A stretch of 14,270 nucleotides of DNA from contig CALGLY010000154.1 in NCBI GenBank assembly GCA_937959095.1, positions 1 through 14,270 on the forward strand, given 5' to 3'. Positions 7,004 to 14,270 of the stretch are shown here, piece by piece; position 1 is the stretch's first letter; each line of letters starts with the position of its first letter. The notes beneath the pieces are model-generated. The model was not told where the DNA came from and did no database searches. It saw only the letters and a program-made list of their open reading frames with translations. Position numbers and translations under genes: made by a program. The stretch comes from an uncultured Saprospiraceae bacterium (lineage in GTDB: Bacteria > Bacteroidota > Bacteroidia > Chitinophagales > Saprospiraceae).

Positions 7004-7095
7004 GATAATTGGATAATTCAATAATTTGTTTTTTATAGCATCTTTCATCCGCTCATTCCTATTCACATGATGCTCCAATCAACATTTATCAAAAA

Positions 7096-10083
7096 TTAGA
7101 AGGATAGTTTTAAGTGGAAATTAACCGACTTAGAACTTGGGAATGGTGTTACTTCAATTGCATTCGCTAATACGTTACCACCGAAGTTTGATACTTCTGG
7201 ATCGTAGCTATTATAGTCGAAAATATTGATTAGGTTACGACCAGACACACCCAATTTCAAGCTTGCAATATCACCTAAAGAAGAACGTGGAATCGTGTAG
7301 TACGCACCTATTTCACGAAGGCGAATGTAGCTAGAATCCTCAATCCAAGGTCCAGCATTTCCGCTACGCCATTGGCTAGTACGGTAAGTACCATTTCCTT
7401 GCTCACCCGATGGGTCTAAGGTAGTATCATCAAAATCCCAAGTCGTATTACCTAGATCATATAATAAGGTACTCAAGTTCACCCCTTCGCTACCTTGCTT
7501 CCAGTGGAACAAGAAGTTTACATCCAAATTCTTACCAACTTTGAAACCATTCCACCAACTTAGGTTGAAGTCTGGTTCAGCATCTCCATATACACGGAAA
7601 CCATCACCATTTGGATCAAGATCAGAGCAATCAGCAGTTTCACAATCTGCTGAATTATATGAACCTACAATCTGAGTAGCAGAACTTCCTTCTTCGATAC
7701 GGTACTGTCCTAGACTAGCTGCAAAACCACCAAGGTTGAAAGCAGGAATATCTAGACGTGTAATTTCAGAGTTGTTCTTCCACCAGCGGAAATCTGTTGT
7801 CCAGTTGAAGCCTTCGCTACGTACTGGATTTATATTTAACTCTAGCTCAATACCTTTATTCTCCAATGAACCTACGTTCAATACACGCGCAGTGTAACCT
7901 GAAGAAGTAGGTAAACGTTGTTGCATCAATAAATCATCCACTCCTTTGATGTAGTAAGTAGCAGAAAGTCCTACACGATTATCTAAGATAGCTGCATCCA
8001 AACCAAACTCTAATTCAGTTTGACGCTCTGGTCCTACTCCAGAGTTACCCAATAGTGTAGAAGAACGTAAGCCAGAACGACCACCAATAGCAGTTGCATT
8101 GTATAGGTTGAAGCGATCAGCAAAATTTGCAAAACGACCTGCCTCACCATAAGCTGCACGTACTTTCAATTGGTTGAAGATACCATCATTCAGTCCATCA
8201 AATTCTGCTAAATTAACAGCAACATTCGCCTTAGGATAGAAGTACAATTGGTTAGCATCACCATTGTTTGATGACTTATCTGCACGAATACCAACCGTTG
8301 CAATAACTTTATCATCGAAGTTAATCTCTTCCTGTGCAAAGAAACCTTTATCCTGCTGTGGAAGAATAAACTGCGAAGTCAAGAAATTAGCTGCTTGATC
8401 CACATTTGTTTGCGAACCATTCAAGCCTGTAGCGGTAGTTGTTACCGTATTTAATAGGAAATCTTCTTGTGTAACCCCTACTTGCGTAGTGAAACTCAAA
8501 CCAGAATCCGTATATAAAGAGTGTACCAAAAAGGCACTCAAGTTCGTATTCTGATTGACAGAAGAACCACTAACAGATACCCCACCCAATGTTTCAGGGG
8601 AACGGTAATATGATAGTGCTTGTGGGAAAATAGCAGTAGTACGTAGGGTGTACTGATCAAGACCACCTCTAGCTACCAAACGTAGGCTTGAGTTATCCGT
8701 CTGCATGATATCGAAGGTAGCTGTAACACCACCCAAGAAACGATTAATATCTTCTCGGTTAGTGATTAAATTTACCGTCTCCAATACATTAGAACCAGCA
8801 CCTCCAGCAGGATAAACACCATCCTTGTCTGCTTGCAGTTGTTCCCAAGGTGTCGTAAATGCTAGTGCATATCCAACAGTGGCATTCGTATTACTATTAT
8901 TAAAGAACCCACGATCTGATTGAGAGTCAATGTAATTTGTCGTTACATCTACTTTCAACCAATCTGATAATTTGTGGCCAATATTCATACGAATAGATGA
9001 CTTCTTGTAGCCTGTATTGTTTACAATACCGTCATTATCTGAGAAGGTACCTCCAATAAAGAAGTTCGTCTTCGCAGTACCTCCTAAAAGCTCTAAACGA
9101 GAGGTAGATTGTAGTGCAGAACCACCATACAATTCACTTTCATAATCTGTGAATTGTCCTGCATTGAACGCTGCTGCTGCATCAGGACCATAAGCACCTT
9201 CTACTCTTTCTGAAGTCCAATCTCTAGTACCTAGTAGGCGAATAGCCGAAACCGTACCAATTGTTTGAGAGAAGTTCACATTTGTTTCGCCTGCTTTTCC
9301 TTTCTTAGTAGTAATCAATACCACACCACCTGCTGCACGCGAGCCATAAATTGCTGCTGCTGATGCTCCTTTTAGGATTTCTATATTTTCAATATCCTCT
9401 GGATCCAAATCAGCGATACGATTCGATGCATCATCTTGGTTGCTGGCTGAGTTACCACCACCTGCTGCTGCACTTACGATATTCGTACCAGATGAAATCG
9501 TTTTGTTATCCATGTATACACCATCCACGATGTAAAGTGGCTGTTGGTCGCCGAAGATAGATGTGACACCACGAAGGCGTACAGACATACCACCACCCGG
9601 CGCACCTGAATTCGAGCGAATCTCTGCGCCCGTAAATTTACCATACAATGAACCCTCCATTGTAGCTTGAGAAGTTACTCCTGTAAGCTCCTCCGATCCG
9701 ATAGATGCTACGGCATTCGCTAAGTTTTTACGCTTTACACTCGATGCAAAACCCGTGACAACTACTTCGTCTAGGTTCGCAACATCGCTTGCTAAGCTTA
9801 AATTAGCCGTAGGATTTCCGCTGCTTACTTCTACTTCCGTACCAGCATAGCCAGTATAAGAAATAATCAAAGTAGCAGGGCTACTAGGAACTGATAGCGT
9901 ATAGTTACCGTCAAAATCTGTGACAGTTCCTATTGCTGTTCCTTTTACAAGTACAGTAGCTCCGATGAGTGGTTCGCCACTATCATCAGTCACTGTACCA
10001 TTTGCTGTGAATTGCGCCATTGCTGCGCTTGCCATCAATAAGAAGGCAGCACATAGTAGGCTCAGTTTAGCAAAGTACTTCAT
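7096..10083 (-). CDS. SusC/RagA-family TonB-dependent outer-membrane transporter
   Basis: A 995-residue outer-membrane importer that takes up ligand captured by SusD, using TonB energy. The start is set at the ATG at 10083 because it gives a standard signal peptide (MKYFAKLSLLCAAFLLMASA, cleavage after AMAQ near 24); the frame stays open upstream to 10245 but that extension is not signal-like. Residues about 25-100 are a CarboxypepD-reg-like domain (GTVTDDSGEPLIGATVLVKGT, split here by GTA). A TonB-box-like LDEVVVTGF lies at about 104-112. The plug spans about 115-240, with GAPGGGMSVRLRG and LYIVDGVYMDN, then IENIEILKGASAAAIYGSRAAGG-type sequence before a 22-strand barrel ending in the aromatic NFHLKLSF. 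An acidic DPNGDG loop preceded by two cysteines (CETADC) is on the barrel side. It is followed by susD. No extracytoplasmic sigma or anti-sigma gene is adjacent, and it has no N-terminal STN domain. Confidence 0.95.
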   Translation of the reverse strand: MKYFAKLSLLCAAFLLMASAAMAQFTANGTVTDDSGEPLIGATVLVKGTAIGTVTDFDGNYTLSVPSSPATLIISYTGYAGTEVEVSSGNPTANLSLASDVANLDEVVVTGFASSVKRKNLANAVASIGSEELTGVTSQATMEGSLYGKFTGAEIRSNSGAPGGGMSVRLRGVTSIFGDQQPLYIVDGVYMDNKTISSGTNIVSAAAGGGNSASNQDDASNRIADLDPEDIENIEILKGASAAAIYGSRAAGGVVLITTKKGKAGETNVNFSQTIGTVSAIRLLGTRDWTSERVEGAYGPDAAAAFNAGQFTDYESELYGGSALQSTSRLELLGGTAKTNFFIGGTFSDNDGIVNNTGYKKSSIRMNIGHKLSDWLKVDVTTNYIDSQSDRGFFNNSNTNATVGYALAFTTPWEQLQADKDGVYPAGGAGSNVLETVNLITNREDINRFLGGVTATFDIMQTDNSSLRLVARGGLDQYTLRTTAIFPQALSYYRSPETLGGVSVSGSSVNQNTNLSAFLVHSLYTDSGLSFTTQVGVTQEDFLLNTVTTTATGLNGSQTNVDQAANFLTSQFILPQQDKGFFAQEEINFDDKVIATVGIRADKSSNNGDANQLYFYPKANVAVNLAEFDGLNDGIFNQLKVRAAYGEAGRFANFADRFNLYNATAIGGRSGLRSSTLLGNSGVGPERQTELEFGLDAAILDNRVGLSATYYIKGVDDLLMQQRLPTSSGYTARVLNVGSLENKGIELELNINPVRSEGFNWTTDFRWWKNNSEITRLDIPAFNLGGFAASLGQYRIEEGSSATQIVGSYNSADCETADCSDLDPNGDGFRVYGDAEPDFNLSWWNGFKVGKNLDVNFLFHWKQGSEGVNLSTLLYDLGNTTWDFDDTTLDPSGEQGNGTYRTSQWRSGNAGPWIEDSSYIRLREIGAYYTIPRSSLGDIASLKLGVSGRNLINIFDYNSYDPEVSNFGGNVLANAIEVTPFPSSKSVNFHLKLSF

Positions 10084-10288
10084 ACGTATATTTGATTTTG
10101 TAAAAAAACTAGATTGCAGTATAGATATAGCGATATAGTCTAAATGCAGCTTATTGCCGCCTTTAGCATCGCTTAAATTAGATATAATAAGGGAAGAGCT
10201 TAGTAATATTGGGTAATATTTCAGTAGTGATTTCAGCATACGCAACTATAAAAAGTATTATTCCGTGCTAGTGTTTGGAATCTTTAGA

Positions 10289-10322
10289 TTTCGTAAAATA
10301 GTAATTTTCGTAAAATTATAAA
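10289..10322. repeat. Two 17-bp direct repeats upstream of susC
   Basis: The 11-base string TTTCGTAAAAT occurs at 10289 and again at 10306, and the six following bases agree at three positions, so two 17-bp units abut exactly. Tandem half-sites at this spacing are typical of some regulator binding sites. The region is AT-rich, so chance cannot be excluded. Confidence 0.35.
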
Positions 10323-10362
10323 TCCCAAATAACATTTTAGTAAAAAACAAAGACACGAAACG

Positions 10363-10370
10363 CAAAAATA
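10363..10370 (-). promoter_or_regulatory. Possible -7 element for susC
   Basis: CAAAAATA on the plus strand reads TATTTTTG on the minus strand, an exact TAnnTTTG match. It would place the transcript start about 270 nt upstream of the susC ATG. No -33 TTTG at standard spacing was found. Confidence 0.3.
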
Positions 10371-10437
10371 GCGTTAGATTTTTGAAAACAGAAATAGCAA
10401 CTATGTTAAAAAGCCGTCAAAAGAAGACAAAATATAT

Positions 10438-10445
10438 TACTTTTG
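10438..10445 (+). promoter_or_regulatory. -7 element for the MetA-type barrel gene
   Basis: TACTTTTG matches TAnnTTTG exactly and ends 24 bp before the ATG at 10470, giving a short leader as is common in Bacteroidota. The -33 region is not a good match. Confidence 0.45.
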
Positions 10446-10469
10446 TGACATAGAATAAAATTCATAAAA

Positions 10470-11198
10470 ATGAAAAAACATATTTTACTCATAGGTGCCT
10501 TATTTTTTTTCTGGAGCGGATATGCCCAAAACATTAGCACCGATCGACCAGGTGCATCAGATGGCTCTATGACAATAGCTAAGGATTATTTGCAAATAGA
10601 AACAGGTGCTTCTTTTTATGTCGATAATTCATTGGAAATATGGAATATCAACAATAGTCTTTTTCGATATGGCGTAGCTAATAATTTAGAGCTTCGTCTC
10701 ATCACCAACCTTAATCATTATAAAACGCCCTTGAAAGAAACAGGAGAACTTGGTATTAGTGATTTAGAACTTGGCTTGAAGTATGGTTTACTGAATAAAG
10801 AGGTTATCCAGTTGGCTTATTTAGGCTACATTATCACTCCCACAGGTACGGCCAATTCTACTGCCGATCAAGTGGGGACACGACACAAATTAAGTCTTTC
10901 CCATCCTGTGAATAATCGAATTGGATTTACCTACAATCTAGGTTTAGATTATTTTGGAGAAGATAATAATGCCCTCACCTATACCTATTCTATCGGTTTC
11001 GGACTGACCGAAAAGACGAGTTTCTTTGTGGAAGTATATGGAGATTGGTTTCTATTCGATGAATTTGCTAGTGCTTTCGATAGTGGTTTCACTTATCTTG
11101 TAAATCCCAATTTACAGTTCGATTTTTCTTTTGGTACAGGACTAAATAGCGATTTCAATTTTTATGCGATAGGGATTAGTTGGCGATTGCCCGATTAG
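10470..11198 (+). CDS. Outer-membrane beta-barrel protein, MetA-pathway transporter family
   Basis: A 242-residue exported protein. The signal peptide (MKKHILLIGALFFFWSGYAQ) is predicted to be cleaved after AQ at 20. The mature protein opens with NISTDRPGASDGSMTIAKD, the hallmark of the family annotated as putative MetA-pathway of phenol degradation transporters (PF13557). It continues as alternating strands (YLQIETGASFYV, ANNLELRLITNLN, ISDLELGLKYGLL) and ends in an aromatic-terminated strand (YAIGISWRLPD). Such proteins are small outer-membrane barrels; the phenol link comes from the family name and is not evidence of substrate. The length is normal for the Bacteroidota members. It is divergent from susC and followed by a weak terminator, so it is probably a single-gene unit. 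The start is the only ATG giving a signal peptide. Confidence 0.85.
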   Translation: MKKHILLIGALFFFWSGYAQNISTDRPGASDGSMTIAKDYLQIETGASFYVDNSLEIWNINNSLFRYGVANNLELRLITNLNHYKTPLKETGELGISDLELGLKYGLLNKEVIQLAYLGYIITPTGTANSTADQVGTRHKLSLSHPVNNRIGFTYNLGLDYFGEDNNALTYTYSIGFGLTEKTSFFVEVYGDWFLFDEFASAFDSGFTYLVNPNLQFDFSFGTGLNSDFNFYAIGISWRLPD

Positions 11199-11201
11199 AA
11201 G

Positions 11202-11227
11202 AATGAGTAGCTTATTGTATTTTTTTT
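11202..11227 (+). terminator. Weak intrinsic terminator after the barrel gene
   Basis: AATGAG (11202-11207) pairs with CTTATT (11211-11216), including one G·U, around a TAG loop, and is followed by GTA and eight T (11220-11227). The stem is short and AT-rich, so read-through toward the carboxypeptidase gene is possible. Confidence 0.4.
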
Positions 11228-11298
11228 GAAAATAGTTCGTTTTGATAAGAAAGCCTTTTTGCTGACAATTCATTAACAAGCATTCGGGGAGGAAATTC

Positions 11299-11306
11299 TA
11301 TCTTTG
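11299..11306 (+). promoter_or_regulatory. -7 element for the M14 carboxypeptidase gene
   Basis: TATCTTTG matches TAnnTTTG exactly. It implies a transcript start near 11313 and a leader of about 175 nt before the ATG at 11488. That leader holds a small hairpin (GCTTC/GAAGC, 11412-11428) and otherwise nothing I recognise. The -33 region is not a clear match. Confidence 0.45.
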
Positions 11307-11487
11307 TAGCAAATAAAATAAACGCTAAATCACTAAATCTGTCTGTTTGTAGCAGATAAATTTAAAGCAGGCAAGTAATCAAATAAACAAATTTACTTAC
11401 ACACATCAAGGGCTTCGTTAAATGAAGCATTAATAATTTTCAATTTGACGAAGACATTGACATATACATCATCAAAATACTTTTACA

Positions 11488-13869
11488 ATGCGGATTTTTG
11501 GATCACTCTTATTGTTTATGCTATGCAGTTTCATCACGATTGCACAACATCACCATCACCACCATCATTATGCTCAAGTAAAAATCAAGCTAAATACGAC
11601 ACAAAATATTCAGCAACTTGCTCGCATGGGGCTAGATGTAGAGCATGGCGTATGGGAAAAACATCAGCATTTTATTAGTGATTTTTCAGAAGAAGAAATC
11701 GCTCAGATAAAAGCAGCAGGTTTTGAGACGGAAATCTTAATTCCAGATGTGCAAGCCTATTACACGAATGAAGCTGCTCGCCAAATACCTGAAGAACGCG
11801 GCGCGGGTTGCGATGATGAAAGCGATGAAAACGAATATGAGACCCCTGAAAATTTCAAGCGCGGCACCATGGGCGGTTTCTACACCTATGAAGAAATGCT
11901 TGCTACCCTCGATGAAATGGTGGAGAAATATCCCAACTTGCTAAGTGCAAAAGCACCAGTAGGTGATATTGTCACCCATGAAGGTCGTCCGATTTATTGG
12001 TTGCGCCTTTCTGACAATCCTAATACGGATGAGACCGATGAACCCGAAGTACTCTATACCGCTTTGCACCATGCTCGCGAACCGGCAGGACTTTCACAGA
12101 TGATTTTCTATATGTGGTATCTGCTGGAAAATTACGAGACTGATTCTGATGTACGTCACATAGTTGATAATACAGCACTTTATTTTATTCCTTGTATCAA
12201 TCCGGATGGCTATGTTCATAATCAAACAACGAACCCGAATGGTGGCGGTTTGCATCGAAAAAATATGCGCCGAAATGAAAATGGTTCTTTCGGAGTAGAT
12301 TTGAATCGGAACTATGGTTATAAGTGGGCATATGACGATAGTGGTTCTTCTCCAAATCAGAATTCGGCAACCTATCGTGGGCCAAGTGGCTTTTCAGAAC
12401 CAGAAACACAAGCAGTACGCGATTTCTGTAATGAGCATGAATTTTTAGTAGCACTGAACTATCATACCTTCGGCAACTTACTGATTTATCCTTGGGGTTA
12501 TTCAGATACACCAACCGAAGATGCACCTACCTTCACGGCACTTTCTCAAGCGATGACTTTAGAGAATGACTATACTAAAGGCACTGGTTCGGAAACAGTA
12601 GGCTATACCGTGAATGGCGATTCGGATGATTGGATGTATGCTGAAACAGATGTGAAACCTAAAATCTATGCCATGACTCCAGAAGTGGGAGAGGGTTTCG
12701 ATGGTTTTTGGCCATCGGCTAGTCGCATCGAAACACTTTGCAAAGATGCACTTCTCATGAATTTCATTACCGCTTATGTGGCGCATACCTATCCTTTGTT
12801 GGAAGAGTCGAACGTAGAGGCTTTAGCTGGTTTGGAACATGAATTTAAGTATAGTATCAAAAATATTGGCTTACAAGATGGCGATGTGCAAGTAGATTTG
12901 ATTCCTTTGAGCGACAATATCGTAAGCATAGATGTAGCGAACGTATACAGCTTAGCTTCTTTGGATAGTGCAGAAGGTGCTATTGCATATACCTTAGCCG
13001 ATGATATCGTCGATGGCGAAGAAGTCGTATTTTTATTGAGTGTCGATAATGGCTTATATGCGAAAGAAGATACTATTCGCAAAACTTATTTCAGTGCCGA
13101 TCCTGCATTTGTAGATGATATTTCAACGCTAGAAAATTGGGAAGGGGAATGGGCACTCACCGAAGAGAAATATGTATCTGCACCAAGTAGCCTCACCGAC
13201 TCGCCTAATGGTATGTATGCGTTCAATATGCTAGCTAGTGCAGACATGAAGGAGACGATAGATTTAGAAGGCGTTACGAGTGCTCGACTTCGTTTTCAAG
13301 CACAGTGGGACTTAGAACTCGGCGATTATGCACTAGTGCTTATCAATATTAGCGATGCAGGTTATTTTCCGCTTTGCACAGACCATACAGATGAATTGAT
13401 TAGAGGAGCTTATGTAGATCAACAATCTAATTGGGTGCAAGAAGATATAGACATTACAGAATACTTGGATATTGCTCCTTCTTTAGATCGAAATCCAGAT
13501 ATAAAAATTCGACTTCAACTTTCTTCGGATGGTTTTCGGGAAGGCGATGGTTTCTACATGGATGATATGGAACTTATCGTAGTCCGCGATGATAATTCGA
13601 CGGATGTAATTTCTATTGACGAAGCAGGTTTTAAGTACAATGCTGTTCCGAATCCTGCAAGTGACAATATTTCCATTCAGCTAGATCGTACGATTGCAGA
13701 AGGGACATTACATATCTTTAATACCCTCGGCAAAAAGGTCTATCAAGCACCAATACAAGGTGATCATATTCGAGTGAATAGCAGCGATTGGGCTGCAGGT
13801 ATCTACTTCTATCAGTTGGAAGTAGCGGGCGATTTGCTAGAGAGTAAGCGCGTGGTCTTGTCGAAATAG
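11488..13869 (+). CDS. T9SS-secreted M14 zinc carboxypeptidase with natural His7 N-terminus
   Basis: A 793-residue secreted metallo-exopeptidase. The signal peptide is residues 1-20 (ending TIAQ), followed at once by seven histidines (21-27). Residues 28-95 are a small N-terminal domain common in this group, then an acidic linker (about 107-120). The M14 catalytic domain covers about 125-435: zinc ligands H195 and E198 (HARE) and H326 (NYHTFG), substrate-binding R261, N273 and R274 (DLNRNY), Y373 matching Tyr248 of carboxypeptidase A, and E399 matching catalytic Glu270. The loop GDSDDW (377-382) places Asp at the positions equivalent to 253 and 255, which predicts preference for C-terminal Lys/Arg. 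An Ig-like stretch (about 440-535) and a jelly-roll-like domain (about 540-700) follow. Residues about 715-793 are a type A T9SS sorting domain (PNPASDNISI, GIYFYQL, RVVLSK). It is a single-gene unit between its own promoter and a strong terminator. Confidence 0.95.
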   Translation: MRIFGSLLLFMLCSFITIAQHHHHHHHYAQVKIKLNTTQNIQQLARMGLDVEHGVWEKHQHFISDFSEEEIAQIKAAGFETEILIPDVQAYYTNEAARQIPEERGAGCDDESDENEYETPENFKRGTMGGFYTYEEMLATLDEMVEKYPNLLSAKAPVGDIVTHEGRPIYWLRLSDNPNTDETDEPEVLYTALHHAREPAGLSQMIFYMWYLLENYETDSDVRHIVDNTALYFIPCINPDGYVHNQTTNPNGGGLHRKNMRRNENGSFGVDLNRNYGYKWAYDDSGSSPNQNSATYRGPSGFSEPETQAVRDFCNEHEFLVALNYHTFGNLLIYPWGYSDTPTEDAPTFTALSQAMTLENDYTKGTGSETVGYTVNGDSDDWMYAETDVKPKIYAMTPEVGEGFDGFWPSASRIETLCKDALLMNFITAYVAHTYPLLEESNVEALAGLEHEFKYSIKNIGLQDGDVQVDLIPLSDNIVSIDVANVYSLASLDSAEGAIAYTLADDIVDGEEVVFLLSVDNGLYAKEDTIRKTYFSADPAFVDDISTLENWEGEWALTEEKYVSAPSSLTDSPNGMYAFNMLASADMKETIDLEGVTSARLRFQAQWDLELGDYALVLINISDAGYFPLCTDHTDELIRGAYVDQQSNWVQEDIDITEYLDIAPSLDRNPDIKIRLQLSSDGFREGDGFYMDDMELIVVRDDNSTDVISIDEAGFKYNAVPNPASDNISIQLDRTIAEGTLHIFNTLGKKVYQAPIQGDHIRVNSSDWAAGIYFYQLEVAGDLLESKRVVLSK

Positions 13870-13909
13870 AATTATGAATTTACTTTTTAGTAGATAAATA
13901 GAGACATGG

Positions 13910-13946
13910 AGGCGCAGCGTTTTTTAATGCTGCGCCTTTCTGTTTT
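13910..13946 (+). terminator. Intrinsic terminator after the carboxypeptidase gene
   Basis: AGGCGCAGC (13910-13918) pairs perfectly with GCTGCGCCT (13929-13937) around a ten-base T-rich loop, followed by TTCTGTTTT. It is GC-rich against an AT-rich background, 40 bp after the stop codon. Confidence 0.85.
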
Positions 13947-13975
13947 ATGGGGCTTTCTAAGATAAAAAGAAAGAA

Positions 13976-14270
13976 ATGGAACTTAAACAGGCTTTCATCA
14001 ACGATATTTTGACTTTGCAAGCGGTTTGCACGAAATCCTATACAGAAATATTTGCTAACCATTGGATGAATGATGGTTTAGAATTGTACCTAGAACAAGA
14101 GTTTAGTACAAACCGATTGAAAGAACAATTGGTAGATACGGATATTAAATATTTTTTCATTCAAGAAAAGGGGGAAACGTCGGATTTCTGAAAGTGAACT
14201 ATAAATCGTCCGAATTGTCAGCCTTGAATAATTGTGAGCTAGAAAAAATATATATTCTTCCAGCGCATAG
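13976..14270 (+). pseudogene. GNAT acetyltransferase gene, frameshifted and cut by the window edge
   Basis: The first frame (ATG at 13976) encodes 71 residues and stops at 14191. Its start, ILTLQAVCTKSYTEIFANHW, and the YLEQEFSTNRLKEQL segment match the N-terminal half of GNAT N-acetyltransferases. From 14173 the -1 frame continues without a stop to the window end and reads GNVGFLKVNYKSSEL and then LEKIYILPAH, the next GNAT strands leading toward the acetyl-CoA loop, which is outside the window. One extra G in the G5 run at 14170-14174 would join both parts as EKGGNVGF. GNAT enzymes transfer acetyl from acetyl-CoA to small molecules or proteins; the acceptor is unknown. It may be a real broken gene, a slippage-controlled gene or a sequencing error. 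The strong terminator upstream gives it separate transcription. Confidence 0.8.

Larger units (their letters stand above)
10084..10469. other. Divergent promoter region between susC and the barrel gene
   Basis: About 390 bp without a convincing gene. It holds candidate -7 boxes for both directions (10363-10370 minus, 10438-10445 plus) and a pair of 17-bp direct repeats (10289-10322). If the minus-strand box is used, susC has a leader of about 270 nt, long enough for regulation, but I see no known riboswitch. Confidence 0.55.

Noticed and set aside
10084..10245. In-frame 54-residue N-terminal extension of the SusC protein
   Set aside because: It has no signal-peptide logic, whereas the ATG at 10083 starts a textbook signal peptide directly before the CarboxypepD-reg-like domain.
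11545..11571. His-tag contamination from a cloning vector
   Set aside because: The run is embedded in a natural signal peptide/peptidase gene with native flanks and no linker, protease site or vector sequence.
11445..11678. Plus-strand reading frame overlapping the start of the carboxypeptidase gene
   Set aside because: It is an out-of-frame shadow of the signal peptide and His tract region without recognisable protein character.
13976..14191. A genuine 71-residue small protein
   Set aside because: The sequence after the stop, in the -1 frame, continues the GNAT family pattern, so the stop is best explained by a frameshift.

Overview
The window looks like chromosome of a member of the phylum Bacteroidota. 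The evidence is a SusC/SusD outer-membrane pair, a secreted peptidase ending in a type IX secretion (T9SS) type A sorting domain, several Bacteroidota-style lipoproteins, a MerR regulator with a degenerate cobalamin domain, weak or absent Shine-Dalgarno sequences, and -7 elements of the form TAnnTTTG. The genus cannot be read from the sequence. A free-living or marine Saprospiria/Cytophagia-like lineage is a low-confidence guess.

Layout, left to right. (1) 103-1947 (+): a large SpoIIM-family membrane protein with an extra C-terminal membrane half, preceded by a 28-bp palindrome. (2) 1948-2004: a long AT-rich bidirectional hairpin terminator. (3) 2015-3690 (-): a YceI-family lipoprotein downstream of a MerR regulator that uses a TTG start. 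(4) 4038-5357 (+): two tandem paralogous lipoproteins of unknown family, both with a surface-export-like acidic sequence after the lipid-attached cysteine, separated by a perfect 16-bp hairpin. (5) 5387-5424: a strong bidirectional terminator. (6) 5494-10083 (-): a susC-susD pair whose 273-bp spacer holds a 161-bp imperfect palindrome with 18-bp terminal inverted repeats, resembling a MITE. (7) 10470-11198 (+): an outer-membrane beta-barrel protein of the MetA-pathway transporter family. (8) 11488-13869 (+): a T9SS-exported M14 zinc carboxypeptidase with a natural run of seven histidines at the predicted mature N-terminus and a carboxypeptidase B-like S1' pocket. (9) 13976 to the right edge (+): a GNAT acetyltransferase broken by a one-base shift at a G5 run.

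How the genes fit together. Most of the window concerns the cell envelope: surface lipoproteins, a TonB-dependent importer with its lid lipoprotein, a small barrel and a secreted exopeptidase. The carboxypeptidase could release basic amino acids outside the cell, and SusCD could import oligomers, but no glycoside hydrolase or sigma/anti-sigma pair ties SusCD to a substrate. The MerR protein is next to YceI rather than to the carotenoid genes often seen beside its relatives, and it has lost both histidines expected for B12 binding.

The least explained items are the two tandem lipoproteins, the palindrome inside the susC-susD transcription unit, and the His7/double-Asp features of the carboxypeptidase. 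I saw no tRNA, rRNA, CRISPR array or complete insertion sequence.
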